Position numbers and translations under genes: made by a program. Positions 16,626-24,513 of a stretch of DNA of 37,362 bases are shown in pieces (within the stretch, counting starts at the first letter, position 1; each line of letters begins with the position of its first letter). This DNA comes from a virus: IMG/VR virus record IMGVR_UViG_3300043540_000950, positions 1 through 37,362 of that record. One strand, written 5' to 3'. The notes under the pieces were generated by a model, which saw only the letters and a program-made list of their open reading frames with translations, was not told where the DNA came from and ran no database searches.

Positions 16626-17282
16626 GGTTGCCGTCTCCTTTTTGTGAGTGGGTTGGGAAGCCTCGGAAAAACCGACGGGGACGCTTTCTTCCCGCACGGC
16701 CTCGGTGGCCAGGGTGTTGACTTCGTAGTCGGGGATGATCTTGTCGGCCTCCTCCAGGCCGCGCTCGCCGATGAACCAATCCCGCAGGCGGCGCCACAGG
16801 CCGGCGTTGACGCGGTCGCCCCAGTCGCCGAACTCCTTCGGGTCCAGGGCCTCGGAAAAGACCAGGACACCGTCCTCTCCCTCGGCAAACTCCGGGTCGG
16901 GCATCCCCTTTACGGCGGGAGGCATGGCGCCCAGGAAACCGACGTGCTTGAGGTAATACACGCCTGGGACGGGGTTGTTGGGGTGATCGGGGGAATAAAA
17001 CGAGGCGGAGCGCTTTTTCCAGCGGCCGGCTTGCACGTCCTCGGCGAACTCAAGGTCCACCTGGCGAGGGGCGGCGAACATCACGCCGCCGCGCTTCTCC
17101 AGGGATTGCACCCAGCCGTAGGCGGGGGCGTCGGTCTTGGGGTGCCCCTTGACCAGGGGAGCCTCATGGAGGGAAGGGTCGTAGGCTGCGACGGAGGCGG
17201 CAATATCGGCGCCGGAGAAGGTGACAACCGTACCGTCCGAAGCAACGTGCCTGCCGGCCTTGAAAATTTGAAAGGGTTTCAT
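16134..17282 (-). CDS. Prohead protease and scaffold (Mu I protein)
   Basis: The 382-residue product matches the Mu I protein. Residues 1-160 form the protease part, with FSGADIAASVAAYDPSLHEAPLVKGHP (family signature, residues 22-48), DAPAYGWV, and SASFYSPDHPNN...HVGFLGAMPP. Residues 220-290 form a long coiled coil (KEAEIKKQEEALAAQ, FAEREEALRKKEADARRAEV), the scaffold. In Mu the scaffold is also made alone as Z from an internal start. This is the first gene after a 392-base gap carrying the 24-base late element, so it probably begins a transcription unit. Confidence 0.92.
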   Translation of the reverse strand: MKPFQIFKAGRHVASDGTVVTFSGADIAASVAAYDPSLHEAPLVKGHPKTDAPAYGWVQSLEKRGGVMFAAPRQVDLEFAEDVQAGRWKKRSASFYSPDHPNNPVPGVYYLKHVGFLGAMPPAVKGMPDPEFAEGEDGVLVFSEALDPKEFGDWGDRVNAGLWRRLRDWFIGERGLEEADKIIPDYEVNTLATEAVREESVPVGFSEASQPTHKKETATMPTPEELAAKEAEIKKQEEALAAQAASFAEREEALRKKEADARRAEVAEFVEGMVKEGRVLPVHRDGLVEFMAAIPSDAVVEFGEGDEAVKTPSLGWFRAFVGSLPKQVEFGEIVKDDGAPLDTDDAHAIAKAAVEFQESEAQAGRVISTADAVQHVTTKGAK

Positions 17283-17332
17283 GGTGCCCCTCGTGAATGC
17301 GATGGGGCAATTCTGCGGGGCGGGGGCGGTGC

Positions 17333-17356
17333 GGTCCCGGAAAACGTTTTAGGAAT
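17333..17356 (-). promoter_or_regulatory. 24-base late element, copy upstream of gene I
   Basis: This sequence is identical over 24 bases to 25140-25163. Its centre is the perfect dyad AAAACGTTTT. It lies 50 bases before the I start codon. Two identical non-coding copies, each ahead of the first gene of a late unit, suggest an operator for a dimeric activator, most simply the Mor/C-family protein encoded at 25703. The exact role is inferred. Confidence 0.55.
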
Positions 17357-17524
17357 TACGGGAGGGCGGGGGGAGTGATTTTTTTAGGGTAGCACCCCTC
17401 CATTTCGGGGGGCAATCCTCGCGTGGGGGTGTGGGCGATAATCAGCCATGCCCCTACGGGGATTTAACGGCCATTTAACAGGCTGGAAAATCTTTCGGCC
17501 ATACATCCGGGTATCCGTCGCAAT

Positions 17525-17551
17525 AAAAAACGATTCCAGGGCCTCTCTGGC
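17525..17551 (-). terminator. Possible weak terminator after MuF
   Basis: On the minus strand a short stem, CCAG with CTGG around an AGAGGCC loop, is followed by AATCG and six T residues. The stem is only four to five base pairs, so efficiency would be low. It sits in the long gap between the MuF gene and the promoter region of gene I. Confidence 0.3.
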
Positions 17552-17674
17552 GGTCTTGTCGGCGCCGGTTTCGGGGGGCTATACTGGAAGTGCGGGTGAG
17601 CTGTGGAAATTCGGAGTCCACAGACGTGGGCGCAACGGCGCCGATGGATGGAGGGACGTCCGGCCTCCCACCCG

Positions 17675-18961
17675 CTACTCCAAATTTCCGCGCACTACCT
17701 GGTACTTTCCCCCCTTCACGCCGCCCTTCAAATCCCCGACGGGTATTTTGCTTGCGCTGCGGGCCATGTTGACGCGGGTCTTGGGCTTCTTGGTCACGAA
17801 GTCCGGCTGTACCACCGCCTTGATCTTGCGGGGGTCTTCGCGGCTTGGCATGACGTAGAGCAGGTTGCCGGTCTCGGTGTCGTACAGCACCGCCTCCAGG
17901 CCGTCGGCCAAGCCCTGGGGCATGGCCGCCCATTCTTCCGGCGCCAGGGCGTCGCCCTTCGCCTGGTGGCGGTCGGCCTTGCGGCCCACCATCAGCCGGT
18001 CCTCGACGGCGATCTCGGCGGATTCGGGCACCGGGCGTCCCATCTTCTCCAGGTAGGCCACGTCGGCGGGCGCCATGAAGCCGGCCACCTTCCACTGCCC
18101 ACGGGCCACGCCGTCCTTGAACACGCCCCCGGTGAAGTCGCTGAACGCCTTGGCCACGCCGGGCAGCAGCTCGGCGCGGGTGGATGCCCAGTAGGCGGCG
18201 CCGATGGCGGCCGGGGCGGCGATGATCTTGTCGGTGACGAACTTGGGCAGGTTGTCCAGCCGCCCGCCGGGCGGGTAGTGGAAAGCCGGGTCCACTCCCG
18301 CCGGTATCTGCTGGATTTCGCCCGTGCGCTTGTTCTGGTAGGTGTAGGCGGGCACCTTGGGGGCGGTGCCCTCCTTGAGGCCGCGCCGGGAAACCATTCC
18401 CTCCGTCATCGGATAGGCCCGGCACTTGCAGCCCCAGGCCTTGACCGGGAAATGGGACGCCCAGAACGGATCGTCCACCGGCAGCACCAATCCATCCCAG
18501 GCGGCGTGTTCCGGCCGTTCATGGGGGGAATGGGTGTGGGCGTAGTGGAGATAGGGCAGCGCGTCCTTGGTGCGCTGGATGCGCTCCCATTGCCCTTCGG
18601 CGTGGGCGGTGCGCAGATTGGTATCGTAGATGGTCTTGAGGCGGCGCGAGCTGCCGAGCTGGGCCTGCACCACTTCCCCCGTGGCCGGGTCACGCATGGG
18701 CTTGACGCCCCACCATCCCTTCGCCTGGAGAATGGGCTTGAGGTCGGCGCGGAACTGCTCCAGGGTGGTGCCCTGGGCAATAGCCTTGTCCACCGCCCCC
18801 CGGATGTCCTGGAGGATGTCCAGGCGCATGGCCTTGGCCACCGTGAAGGCGGCCTGGTGCTCCCGCTGCCACACGTCCCGGTAGTCGAATCCGATCTGGT
18901 AGCCCTTCTGCCGGAAGAAGGCGATGGCCTCTTCGGGCGGGAGCGGTTTCAGGTCAAGCAT
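17675..18961 (-). CDS. MuF minor head protein with extra C-terminal domain
   Basis: The 428-residue product begins with the Mu F / SPP1 gp7 minor head domain. Diagnostic sequence is TIYDTNLRTAHAEGQWER at 110-127, then HERPEHAAWDG at 147-157 and the metal-site-like WGCKCRAYP at 176-184. Beyond residue about 250 there is a separate module (DRLMVGRKADRHQAKG, 321-336; LADGLEAVLYDTETGNLLYV, 351-370; GGKYQVVRGN at the end). This resembles the RNase-toxin-like domains (BECR type) that many MuF proteins carry at their C-termini. The head part links portal and capsid. The start overlaps the portal stop by 8 bases. Confidence 0.85.
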   Translation of the reverse strand: MLDLKPLPPEEAIAFFRQKGYQIGFDYRDVWQREHQAAFTVAKAMRLDILQDIRGAVDKAIAQGTTLEQFRADLKPILQAKGWWGVKPMRDPATGEVVQAQLGSSRRLKTIYDTNLRTAHAEGQWERIQRTKDALPYLHYAHTHSPHERPEHAAWDGLVLPVDDPFWASHFPVKAWGCKCRAYPMTEGMVSRRGLKEGTAPKVPAYTYQNKRTGEIQQIPAGVDPAFHYPPGGRLDNLPKFVTDKIIAAPAAIGAAYWASTRAELLPGVAKAFSDFTGGVFKDGVARGQWKVAGFMAPADVAYLEKMGRPVPESAEIAVEDRLMVGRKADRHQAKGDALAPEEWAAMPQGLADGLEAVLYDTETGNLLYVMPSREDPRKIKAVVQPDFVTKKPKTRVNMARSASKIPVGDLKGGVKGGKYQVVRGNLE

Positions 18962-20411
18962 CGGCCTCGGTGGCGTTCACGCGCCCCCACACATTGGCGG
19001 CGAACTGCCCCTGGGCCAGCCCTTCGGCGAAGGCGGAAACGTCCATGTCCTGGATGATGGAGGGGAGGCTGTCGCGGAATTCCTCCAGGCTGGCGCAGCG
19101 GTCGCGGAGAGCCAAGATGGGCGCGAGAATCGGGTCTTTGGTCCGCTCCCAGTCGGATTCCATCAAGGCCGCCAGGGCGTCCAGCTCGTCGCCGGCTTCG
19201 CCCTCGGCAAAGGCAACCTGGGACGGTTCCTGCCCGGCCGGCGCCACCGGCTCGAAGCCCTCGCCGTAGGTTTCGCGGATGTAGTCCGGCGTTGGCCGGT
19301 AGCCCAAGCGCAGGATGGCTTCGTCACTCTCGGCGCGGTTCTTGCGGGCCTGGAGGTCCTCGGGTTCGGAGAAATCTCGCCATACGGTGGGCGGCTTGGC
19401 CCCCGGCACGTTCAATTCCGTTATCCACTTCACCAGGGTGGCATTGAGGGTGTCGGAGAGCAGGTCCGCGTCGGCCTGGGCCAGCTCCTTGCGCACTTCG
19501 TTGTGGACGCCGGCCTGGGTGCTGCCCAGCCCGGCACCCTGGGCGCTGGTGCTCATGGTCTCGCCCAGCACCGCCTCGCTGATCTGCTCGTCCATATAGC
19601 GGGCCAGGCGCTCGTAGGCGTCGGTGGAGCCGGAGCGGGATGCCTCCAGCAGCTCGATAATCATGCCCTCGGGGATGATGATGCCGGTGTCCTGGGACAG
19701 CGACTTGAGCACGGACAGCAGCTTCTTTTTCTCCTCCGGGCTGGCCCCTTGCGGATATTTGCCCGTCGCCGTGGGGCTGCCGAACTTGTCGGCGAACACC
19801 AGCCAGAAGCTGATGTCCTTGCGCTTGAAGAACACCGGCCAGAACAGCCGCGTTCCCAGGCCGAGGCCGTAGGGGTTGCCCGCCTTGCCGCCGAAGCGGT
19901 GGACGATGAATTTCCTGTCCGGCAGCGCCTCGCCCAGGGACGGCGCCGCCTGGGTGAGATGGCGCAGGCGGCTTTGGGTGTCGAACACGAAGCGCCGCTG
20001 GTCGCGGGCCAGCACGTCGTAGGGGAGCAGCAGGCCGTCCCGCTCGGCCCACATCACCTCCCCCACGGCGTAGCCCTTGAGATTGGCGTCCAGCAGGTCC
20101 AGACAGATGCGGTCGAAGGGCAAGGCGTCCAGGGCATCCTTCACCACCTCGGCGGCCTTCTTGTCCAGCCGCTTATTGGAGGCCGGCAACACGTCCCAGG
20201 GGCGACCGATAACGGCCATCTTGCGCTTTTGCAGCACGGCGTAGGCGTGGCAATCGCGCTCGATCTCGTCGTAGATTTTCAGGCCCTTGGCGCCGCCACG
20301 GGTCAGCAGGGTGTCGTCGTCGGGGGTCAGGATGTCGCCGAAGTAGGACATTCTGAGCACGTCCCGCTCGATGCTGGCGATCTCCTGGGTGAGTTCCTTT
20401 TTCGCTTCCAT
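18954..20411 (-). CDS. Portal protein (Mu gp29, DUF935)
   Basis: The 485-residue product matches the Mu gp29 / DUF935 portal family: DDDTLLTRGGAKGLKIYDEI near residue 31-50, QKRKMAVIGRPWDVLPAS at 61-78, and FIVHRFGGKAGNPYGLGLGTRLFWPV around 168-193. The dodecameric portal is the DNA entry channel of the head. The C-terminal ~90 residues are acidic and alanine-rich. It follows the large terminase by 3 bases, in the usual packaging gene order. Confidence 0.94.
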   Translation of the reverse strand: MEAKKELTQEIASIERDVLRMSYFGDILTPDDDTLLTRGGAKGLKIYDEIERDCHAYAVLQKRKMAVIGRPWDVLPASNKRLDKKAAEVVKDALDALPFDRICLDLLDANLKGYAVGEVMWAERDGLLLPYDVLARDQRRFVFDTQSRLRHLTQAAPSLGEALPDRKFIVHRFGGKAGNPYGLGLGTRLFWPVFFKRKDISFWLVFADKFGSPTATGKYPQGASPEEKKKLLSVLKSLSQDTGIIIPEGMIIELLEASRSGSTDAYERLARYMDEQISEAVLGETMSTSAQGAGLGSTQAGVHNEVRKELAQADADLLSDTLNATLVKWITELNVPGAKPPTVWRDFSEPEDLQARKNRAESDEAILRLGYRPTPDYIRETYGEGFEPVAPAGQEPSQVAFAEGEAGDELDALAALMESDWERTKDPILAPILALRDRCASLEEFRDSLPSIIQDMDVSAFAEGLAQGQFAANVWGRVNATEADA

Positions 20412-20414
20412 TTC

Positions 20415-21977
20415 TTACTCCATCAGGTAATCGGCCAGGTCGGCGCTTTCCCGCGCTTCCCCGGTGGATTCGCCCTCGCAGGGCACCACGTCCCGTTTCA
20501 TGGCGTAGTGGCAGAGGAAGTGGGCGATGGCGGCGTCGCCGTGGCGCTGGAGCTTCTGGCCGTCGCCCTTTTGGGTCTTGGCCTTGGGCAGCTTGGCCAC
20601 GCCGTCGATCACCCGGATGGCGCGCAGGTCGTCGCGGGTCTGGGCGTCGCGGGGGATGTCGGTATAGGTGCCGTCCTGGAGGGCCGCCTTGAAGCGGGGC
20701 ATGTTGTCCAGGTAGATGGCCTCGGAAAGCTGCACCTGCTCGATGCGGGTGCCGCCGAATTTCTGCGCCGCCCGTTCCGCCAGGTAGGCGCCGTTGCCGC
20801 CCTTGTCCAGGGCGCCGTAGCGGAAGCGCGGCAGGCGCTTGACGATGTAGAACAGGGCCTGCTCCTGCTGGGAGAAGGGGCAGTTGGCCAGCTCCACCTG
20901 GAGGCGGCAGCGGTTGACCAGGTCCTCCCCTTCCTCGGCCGCGGCGATCACGGTAAGGTCGCCCACCCGGCCGAAGTCCTCGCCGAAGCTATGGGGCAGG
21001 TGCTGGGCCAGGGCCTCCAGGTGGGGACGCACGTGCTCGTCCAACCAGGCTTCCATTTCCAGCTCGCGCACCGCGTCGGGCAGCAGGGCGAATTCGTTCG
21101 TCCACTTGCCGCGCACCAGCGGGGTTTCGGCCTTCATGCGGGTTTCAATGAGGGACATGGGCAGGAAGGCGCCGCCGCTCTGGGAGGGCACCACGTCCAG
21201 CTCCTCGTCGGCGGCGTCGCCGTAGAAAGCGTAGGCGTCCGCTATCCACTTGGCCTCCCCTTCCGGGGTGTAGGTGAGGCCCTTGCGCAGGCATACCCGG
21301 CGGTAGAGGCCCTGGGCCACCGCCTCACGGAAGGTGATGCGGTGGACGCTGCCCAGGCGCTTTCCGGCGCGGATTTCCTGGATGAGTTCGTTGAAGGGGT
21401 TGTCCACCCCGTCGTGGGTGGAGATGATGCGCACCTTGTCGCCCCACAGCAGCATGGCCATCGCCGCCTTGAGCAGCTCGGCCAGGTCGTTGTGGAAGGC
21501 GGCCTCGTCGATGACGATCACGCCCTGCTTGCCCCGCAGGTTGGTGGGGCGGGAACTGAGGGCCACGATGCGCCGCCCGGTGGCGGGAAAGTCGATCTTG
21601 TAGGTTTTGATTTCCTTGTCGCCGTCCAGAAAGATGCCTTGCTCGATCTCGGAGGCGGCGTAATCGTAAGCCTTCGCCCACATGGCGCAGGCTTCGATGT
21701 ACTCCAGGGCCATGTCCTGGGTGGGACCGATGTAGAAGACGTTGGTGCTGCGTTCCTCCTGGGAGGACAGGAGTACGTCGTCGGCGGCCTCGGCCCAGGT
21801 GAGGCCGATGCGGCGGGACTTCTCGGCGATCTTGAGTGGGCTTTCGTCCGCTATCCATTGCTGCTGGTAGGGAAGCAGGGCGACGGGGGGAGCGTCGGAG
21901 TGCCCCGCGTCATTTTCCAGCAGGTGGGAATGGCCGTTGGTGGCGCGGCGCTGGACCACCAAGGTTTCGCCGCTCAC
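20415..21977 (-). CDS. Terminase large subunit (Mu gp28)
   Basis: This 520-residue protein is the packaging motor. LLPYQQQWIAD opens the ATPase part; the P-loop-like SRRIGLTWA at 54-62 is the deviant Walker A usual for this family, and VIVIDEAA at 153-160 is Walker B. The nuclease half shows EDFGRVGDLT, DKGGNGAY and a final RHGDAAIAH, with acidic residues in the expected places. The start is taken as the GTG at 21977, which overlaps the small subunit stop (GTGA); the ATG further upstream at 22103 lies inside that gene in another frame. Mu-like phages package by headful from integrated DNA. Confidence 0.92.
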   Translation of the reverse strand: MSGETLVVQRRATNGHSHLLENDAGHSDAPPVALLPYQQQWIADESPLKIAEKSRRIGLTWAEAADDVLLSSQEERSTNVFYIGPTQDMALEYIEACAMWAKAYDYAASEIEQGIFLDGDKEIKTYKIDFPATGRRIVALSSRPTNLRGKQGVIVIDEAAFHNDLAELLKAAMAMLLWGDKVRIISTHDGVDNPFNELIQEIRAGKRLGSVHRITFREAVAQGLYRRVCLRKGLTYTPEGEAKWIADAYAFYGDAADEELDVVPSQSGGAFLPMSLIETRMKAETPLVRGKWTNEFALLPDAVRELEMEAWLDEHVRPHLEALAQHLPHSFGEDFGRVGDLTVIAAAEEGEDLVNRCRLQVELANCPFSQQEQALFYIVKRLPRFRYGALDKGGNGAYLAERAAQKFGGTRIEQVQLSEAIYLDNMPRFKAALQDGTYTDIPRDAQTRDDLRAIRVIDGVAKLPKAKTQKGDGQKLQRHGDAAIAHFLCHYAMKRDVVPCEGESTGEARESADLADYLME

Positions 21978-22516
21978 TTCGCAATCCCTAGAATCTGCCG
22001 GCGAATCTCGTCCACTGCTTTGGCGGACAGGCCGCCTTTCTTGGCGATCTTCTCCGCCGCTGCTGCGGCGGCCTCGGCCTTGGCGCTTACTTCCGCCTGC
22101 CACTTCTTCTGGTTGACGCTGGCGCGGGAGATTTCGGCGATGGTCTTGCCGGCGCTGGCCAGGATTTTAAGGCGGTCCTTCGGGTCGTCCGCTTCCTCGG
22201 CCTCCTGGAGGGCCACCAGCACGTCGAACAGTTCGGTTTGAACTAGTGACATGGTGGCAGCGCTGCGCAGGTCGGCATCGTCCGGCGCGGCGGCGGCGAT
22301 GGCGGCGGCGGCGTCGGTGCTGGCACGGATGGCGGCCAGCTTGCGTTTCAGGGCTTGGCTATGGCGGCCGATGGAACTTTTGCCGATCTCGAAGCCCTGC
22401 TCCTCCAGCCAGGATTCCAGGGCCTCCAAACCGCCGAAACCGCCCTGGACCAGGCGGCGGTTGAGTTCGTCCCGCACCTCGGCGGGGAGCAGGGCGATCT
22501 TGGCCGGGGCGGGCAT
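21974..22516 (-). CDS. Terminase small subunit-type protein (Mu gp27, DUF3486)
   Basis: The 180-residue product fits DUF3486, the Mu gp27 family, regarded as the small terminase. LPAEVRDELNRRLVQGGFGG and LEEQGFEIGKSSIGRHSQALK form an HTH-like N-terminal region (residues about 8-55) that would recognise the packaging site. A helical, alanine-rich middle follows, ending in KGGLSAKAVDEIRRQILGIAK. The ATG at 22516 overlaps the preceding stop by one base; the upstream frame to 22555 is rejected. Confidence 0.88.
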   Translation of the reverse strand: MPAPAKIALLPAEVRDELNRRLVQGGFGGLEALESWLEEQGFEIGKSSIGRHSQALKRKLAAIRASTDAAAAIAAAAPDDADLRSAATMSLVQTELFDVLVALQEAEEADDPKDRLKILASAGKTIAEISRASVNQKKWQAEVSAKAEAAAAAAEKIAKKGGLSAKAVDEIRRQILGIAK

Positions 22517-22821
22517 TACCAGTATTTCTCCGGCCGGGCGATGCCGGGGTCGCACTCGACGGTGTACTCGGCCACGTCAACGCCGTGGCGGTTGATGTCG
22601 CCTTTCCAGCGGCCGGAGGGTTCTTTTTTCAACTCCAGCAACTCCCGGTCGGAGAGGTAATCCAGTTCCCGGCGCAGTTCAAGTTCGGTGGCGTCGGGGT
22701 AGATGGCCCGGACAACGGACAGGACCAGCTCCTCATAGGCCCCGTAGGGGTGGGCGTTGTAGAGGGCCAGGATGATATGCCAGCGGATGTTCTCGCGGCG
22801 GAGCTTGGCGTGGTCAATCAT
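22516..22821 (-). CDS. Mu gp26-like protein
   Basis: The 101-residue protein has the shape of a small winged-helix domain (AKLRRENIRWHIILALYNAHP, then ELELRRELDYLSDRELLELKK with a beta wing at GRWKGDINRHGVDVAEYT). It matches the small gene found before the terminase pair in Mu-like phages (gp26). The role is unknown; a DNA-binding function near packaging is plausible. It overlaps the DUF2730 gene by 8 bases. Confidence 0.8.
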   Translation of the reverse strand: MIDHAKLRRENIRWHIILALYNAHPYGAYEELVLSVVRAIYPDATELELRRELDYLSDRELLELKKEPSGRWKGDINRHGVDVAEYTVECDPGIARPEKYW

Positions 22822-23203
22822 GTTTTGCCCCCTCGATGCGGACCTGTTTCACTTCGTTGAACAGGGCGTCCAATTTGGCTTCAATGATGCTTTGCCCCCG
22901 CACCCAGTCGGGGCGCATGGTGTAGTTGACGGGGAGTTCGGCCTTTAGATTGAGGAGGTCGCGTTCCACGCGGGCGCTGGCCGCGACAGCTTCCTTGAGT
23001 TCGGCCTCGAGTTTTCCGAACCGATCGTCGCGGGTTTTCTCCCGAGCCGTTTCCGCTTTCTCCATCGTCTCGAACCGCTCGGCTAGGTTTTTCTGTATCT
23101 GCGCCAGGAGTATCTTTCCGGCGGCGAACGCGAAACCCAGGAACAGGAACAACCACCCGGCCAGGGTGGTGATGAGAGGCCATAGGCCGATGGTCACGTT
23201 CAT
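22814..23203 (-). CDS. Membrane-anchored coiled-coil protein (Mu gp25, DUF2730)
   Basis: The 129-residue product has one membrane segment near residues 7-30 (LWPLITTLAGWLFLFLGFAF) followed by a long charged coiled coil (ERFETMEKAETAREKTRDDRF onwards). This is the layout of DUF2730 proteins of Mu-like phages, located between the lysis genes and the terminase. The topology, one N-terminal anchor and a long helix, would also suit an inner-membrane spanin, but no lipoprotein partner is nested with it. The ATG at 23203 is used since earlier in-frame starts lie in the zinc-finger gene. Confidence 0.78.
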   Translation of the reverse strand: MNVTIGLWPLITTLAGWLFLFLGFAFAAGKILLAQIQKNLAERFETMEKAETAREKTRDDRFGKLEAELKEAVAASARVERDLLNLKAELPVNYTMRPDWVRGQSIIEAKLDALFNEVKQVRIEGAKHD

Positions 23204-23208
23204 TTCGT

Positions 23209-23421
23209 TCAAGTCGCTTTCCTTCGCTCGATGTCGCCCTGGCAGTCGATACAGGTCTTGACCCCAGGCACGGCGAAGCGCCGCGCCCTGGGGATGCGCT
23301 CGCCGCACTCATGGCAAAACAGGGCGGACTTGCCACGGGGCGCTTTCTTCGCTTGCTTCGCCAGGGCGTCCTGCCGCAGCTCTTCCTCCCGTTGAGCGGC
23401 CCTATCCACGTCGTCCATCAC
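23209..23421 (-). CDS. TraR/DksA-type zinc finger protein
   Basis: The 70-residue protein carries Cys36-x2-Cys39 and Cys57-x2-Cys60, arranged as FCHECG...CIDCQGDIERR, the C4 zinc finger of the DksA/TraR family. A helical, charged N-terminus (DDVDRAAQREEELRQDALAKQ) precedes it. Such proteins bind the secondary channel of RNA polymerase and shift promoter use. It starts in the stop of the preceding peptidase gene (ATGA). Mu-like phages often encode one at this place. Confidence 0.9.
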   Translation of the reverse strand: MMDDVDRAAQREEELRQDALAKQAKKAPRGKSALFCHECGERIPRARRFAVPGVKTCIDCQGDIERRKAT

Positions 23422-23984
23422 GCCGTCCTGATGGTGAGCTTGGGGATACCTCCCAGCGCCCGCACCATGTCGTCAGGCGAGGGAATGGAGGGGATGCGGT
23501 TTGTTTTCCACCCGGCCGCCAGGAAGACGCGGGCCGTGAGGGCGCTGCACACCAGGCCGTTTTTGTCCTCGGCCGGGAGCGGAAGGCGCAGCAGGCGCCA
23601 GGCGGCGATGCGCAGCAGGTCGGCGTAGTCGTAGTCGATGCGCTGGCGCAGCATGGCCAGGGCCGCCGCTTTAGCCGCCTCCCCGTCCACCGGGCAGTCG
23701 AAAATATCCAGGTTGCTGTCCGCGTACTGAGACAGGGGAACCAGCACGGCCTTGGCGCCGTCCATTTCGGCGATATACAAACCGCAAGGGTCATGTCCGC
23801 CGGGAACGGCTGCGTTGCAGCTCGTTCCGGCGCCAAGCCCGCCCTCCAGCCACAGGGCGACGGCGGTATGGGTGTAGGGGCTGCCGGTCACGGCCCGCAC
23901 CAGGGCGGGGAATCCGCCATGATTGGAGCGGACGGCGACCATGTCGCCGTTCTTGATGAGGGGGCGAGCTTGTGCGTAGTTCAC
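23418..23984 (-). CDS. Papain-like (YiiX/NlpC-type) peptidase, probable lysis factor
   Basis: The 188-residue product has the circularly permuted NlpC/P60 order: GDMVAVRSNHG then SPYTHTAVAL (His near residue 43) before the catalytic-type Cys in GLVCSALTARVFLAAGW near residue 150. These enzymes cut peptides or amide bonds in the cell wall or lipids. It lies directly after the holin. The GTG at 23984 is chosen because it overlaps the holin stop (GTGA) and has AAAGG upstream; an ATG start at codon 18 is possible. A 51-base hairpin repeat is embedded in the gene around AGTSCNAAVPGGHDPCGL. Confidence 0.68.
   Translation of the reverse strand: MNYAQARPLIKNGDMVAVRSNHGGFPALVRAVTGSPYTHTAVALWLEGGLGAGTSCNAAVPGGHDPCGLYIAEMDGAKAVLVPLSQYADSNLDIFDCPVDGEAAKAAALAMLRQRIDYDYADLLRIAAWRLLRLPLPAEDKNGLVCSALTARVFLAAGWKTNRIPSIPSPDDMVRALGGIPKLTIRTA
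23787..23837. repeat. 51-base hairpin repeat, copy in the peptidase gene
   Basis: This sequence matches 24532-24582 in 44 of 51 positions and in the same orientation. Both can fold into a long imperfect stem. Two of the differences are a compensating pair in the inner stem (C-G in one copy, T-A in the other) and three are in the loop, as expected if the fold is conserved. It is translated here as part of the peptidase, between the His and Cys motifs. Confidence 0.6.
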
Positions 23985-24511
23985 GGCTTGCCTTTCCCGG
24001 TGGAGGCCAGGATGCCGTCTTTTTCGCGACTGCCCCGGCTGGAGCCGAACTCGAACTGATGGGCGTCCCGCAGGCACAAGCCGAACAGGCTGGCGATGGT
24101 GGTGAGCAGGGCCGCCACCTCGCCCGGGATTTCCTGGCGGAACATGGCCAGCACCACAAGGCAGGCGATGAGGCCCACCACGTCAGCGATCACCATCATG
24201 TCGGCGCGGGTGTTGCGGTAGCCGGCCTGGTGCAGGGCCACGTCGCGGGCGCGGGCGTCCCGGCGGTCGGCGAGGTAGGCTTGTTCCAGCTCGGTGTCCG
24301 CCTTGAGCACGGCCAGGTTGAATTCCTGGGCGAGTTGGGCGTCCCGGCGCAGGGCCTCCAGGGCCGCCTCCCCGGTGGGCTGGCCGGTGACGGTCTTGGC
24401 CAGGTCCACCACCTTCTCGGCCACAGCGACGGGCTTGTCGCCGACGCCGAAGTACCGCATGATGGACGGCGCGAATTGCGCCAGGGAGAGGGCCAGGGTG
24501 AGGGGTTCCAT
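23981..24511 (-). CDS. Holin (3TM family)
   Basis: This 176-residue protein lies between the endolysin and the peptidase. Two clear membrane segments are at about 105-124 (MVIADVVGLIACLVVLAMF) and 131-148 (VAALLTTIASLFGLCL); the hydrophobic start (LTLALSLAQFAPSIMRYFG) may be a third. The middle is a helical stretch rich in charged residues, and a basic hydrophilic tail follows. This layout matches the phage 3TM holin family. It would form the membrane lesion releasing the endolysin. Confidence 0.8.
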   Translation of the reverse strand: MEPLTLALSLAQFAPSIMRYFGVGDKPVAVAEKVVDLAKTVTGQPTGEAALEALRRDAQLAQEFNLAVLKADTELEQAYLADRRDARARDVALHQAGYRNTRADMMVIADVVGLIACLVVLAMFRQEIPGEVAALLTTIASLFGLCLRDAHQFEFGSSRGSREKDGILASTGKGKP

Positions 24512-24513
24512 CT

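Larger units (their letters stand above)
17283..17674 (-). promoter_or_regulatory. Intergenic region with late element ahead of gene I
   Basis: No supported gene lies in these 392 bases. On the minus strand, after the MuF stop, there is a weak hairpin (CCAG...CTGG, 17536-17550) followed by a T-run at 17525-17530 that may terminate upstream transcription. Closer to gene I are a T-rich tract at 17383-17389, a short GGGGTGCTACCC inverted repeat, and the 24-base element at 17333-17356. The position corresponds to Mu promoter PI. Confidence 0.5.

Noticed and set aside
17380-17415. T-rich tract plus GGGGTGCTACCC inverted repeat as a terminator
   Set aside because: On neither strand does the hairpin come before a T-run in the correct order, so it is not a usual rho-independent terminator.
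18924-22241. Plus-strand open frame of 1105 codons
   Set aside because: It runs antisense across MuF, portal, large and small terminase, all recognised on the minus strand. Long antisense frames are common in GC-rich DNA; the translation is glycine/valine/histidine-rich with no domain.
22814-23203. Rz/Rz1-type spanin pair
   Set aside because: The protein has an N-terminal anchor and coiled coil, but no nested or following small lipoprotein gene is present, and DUF2730 fits the position better.
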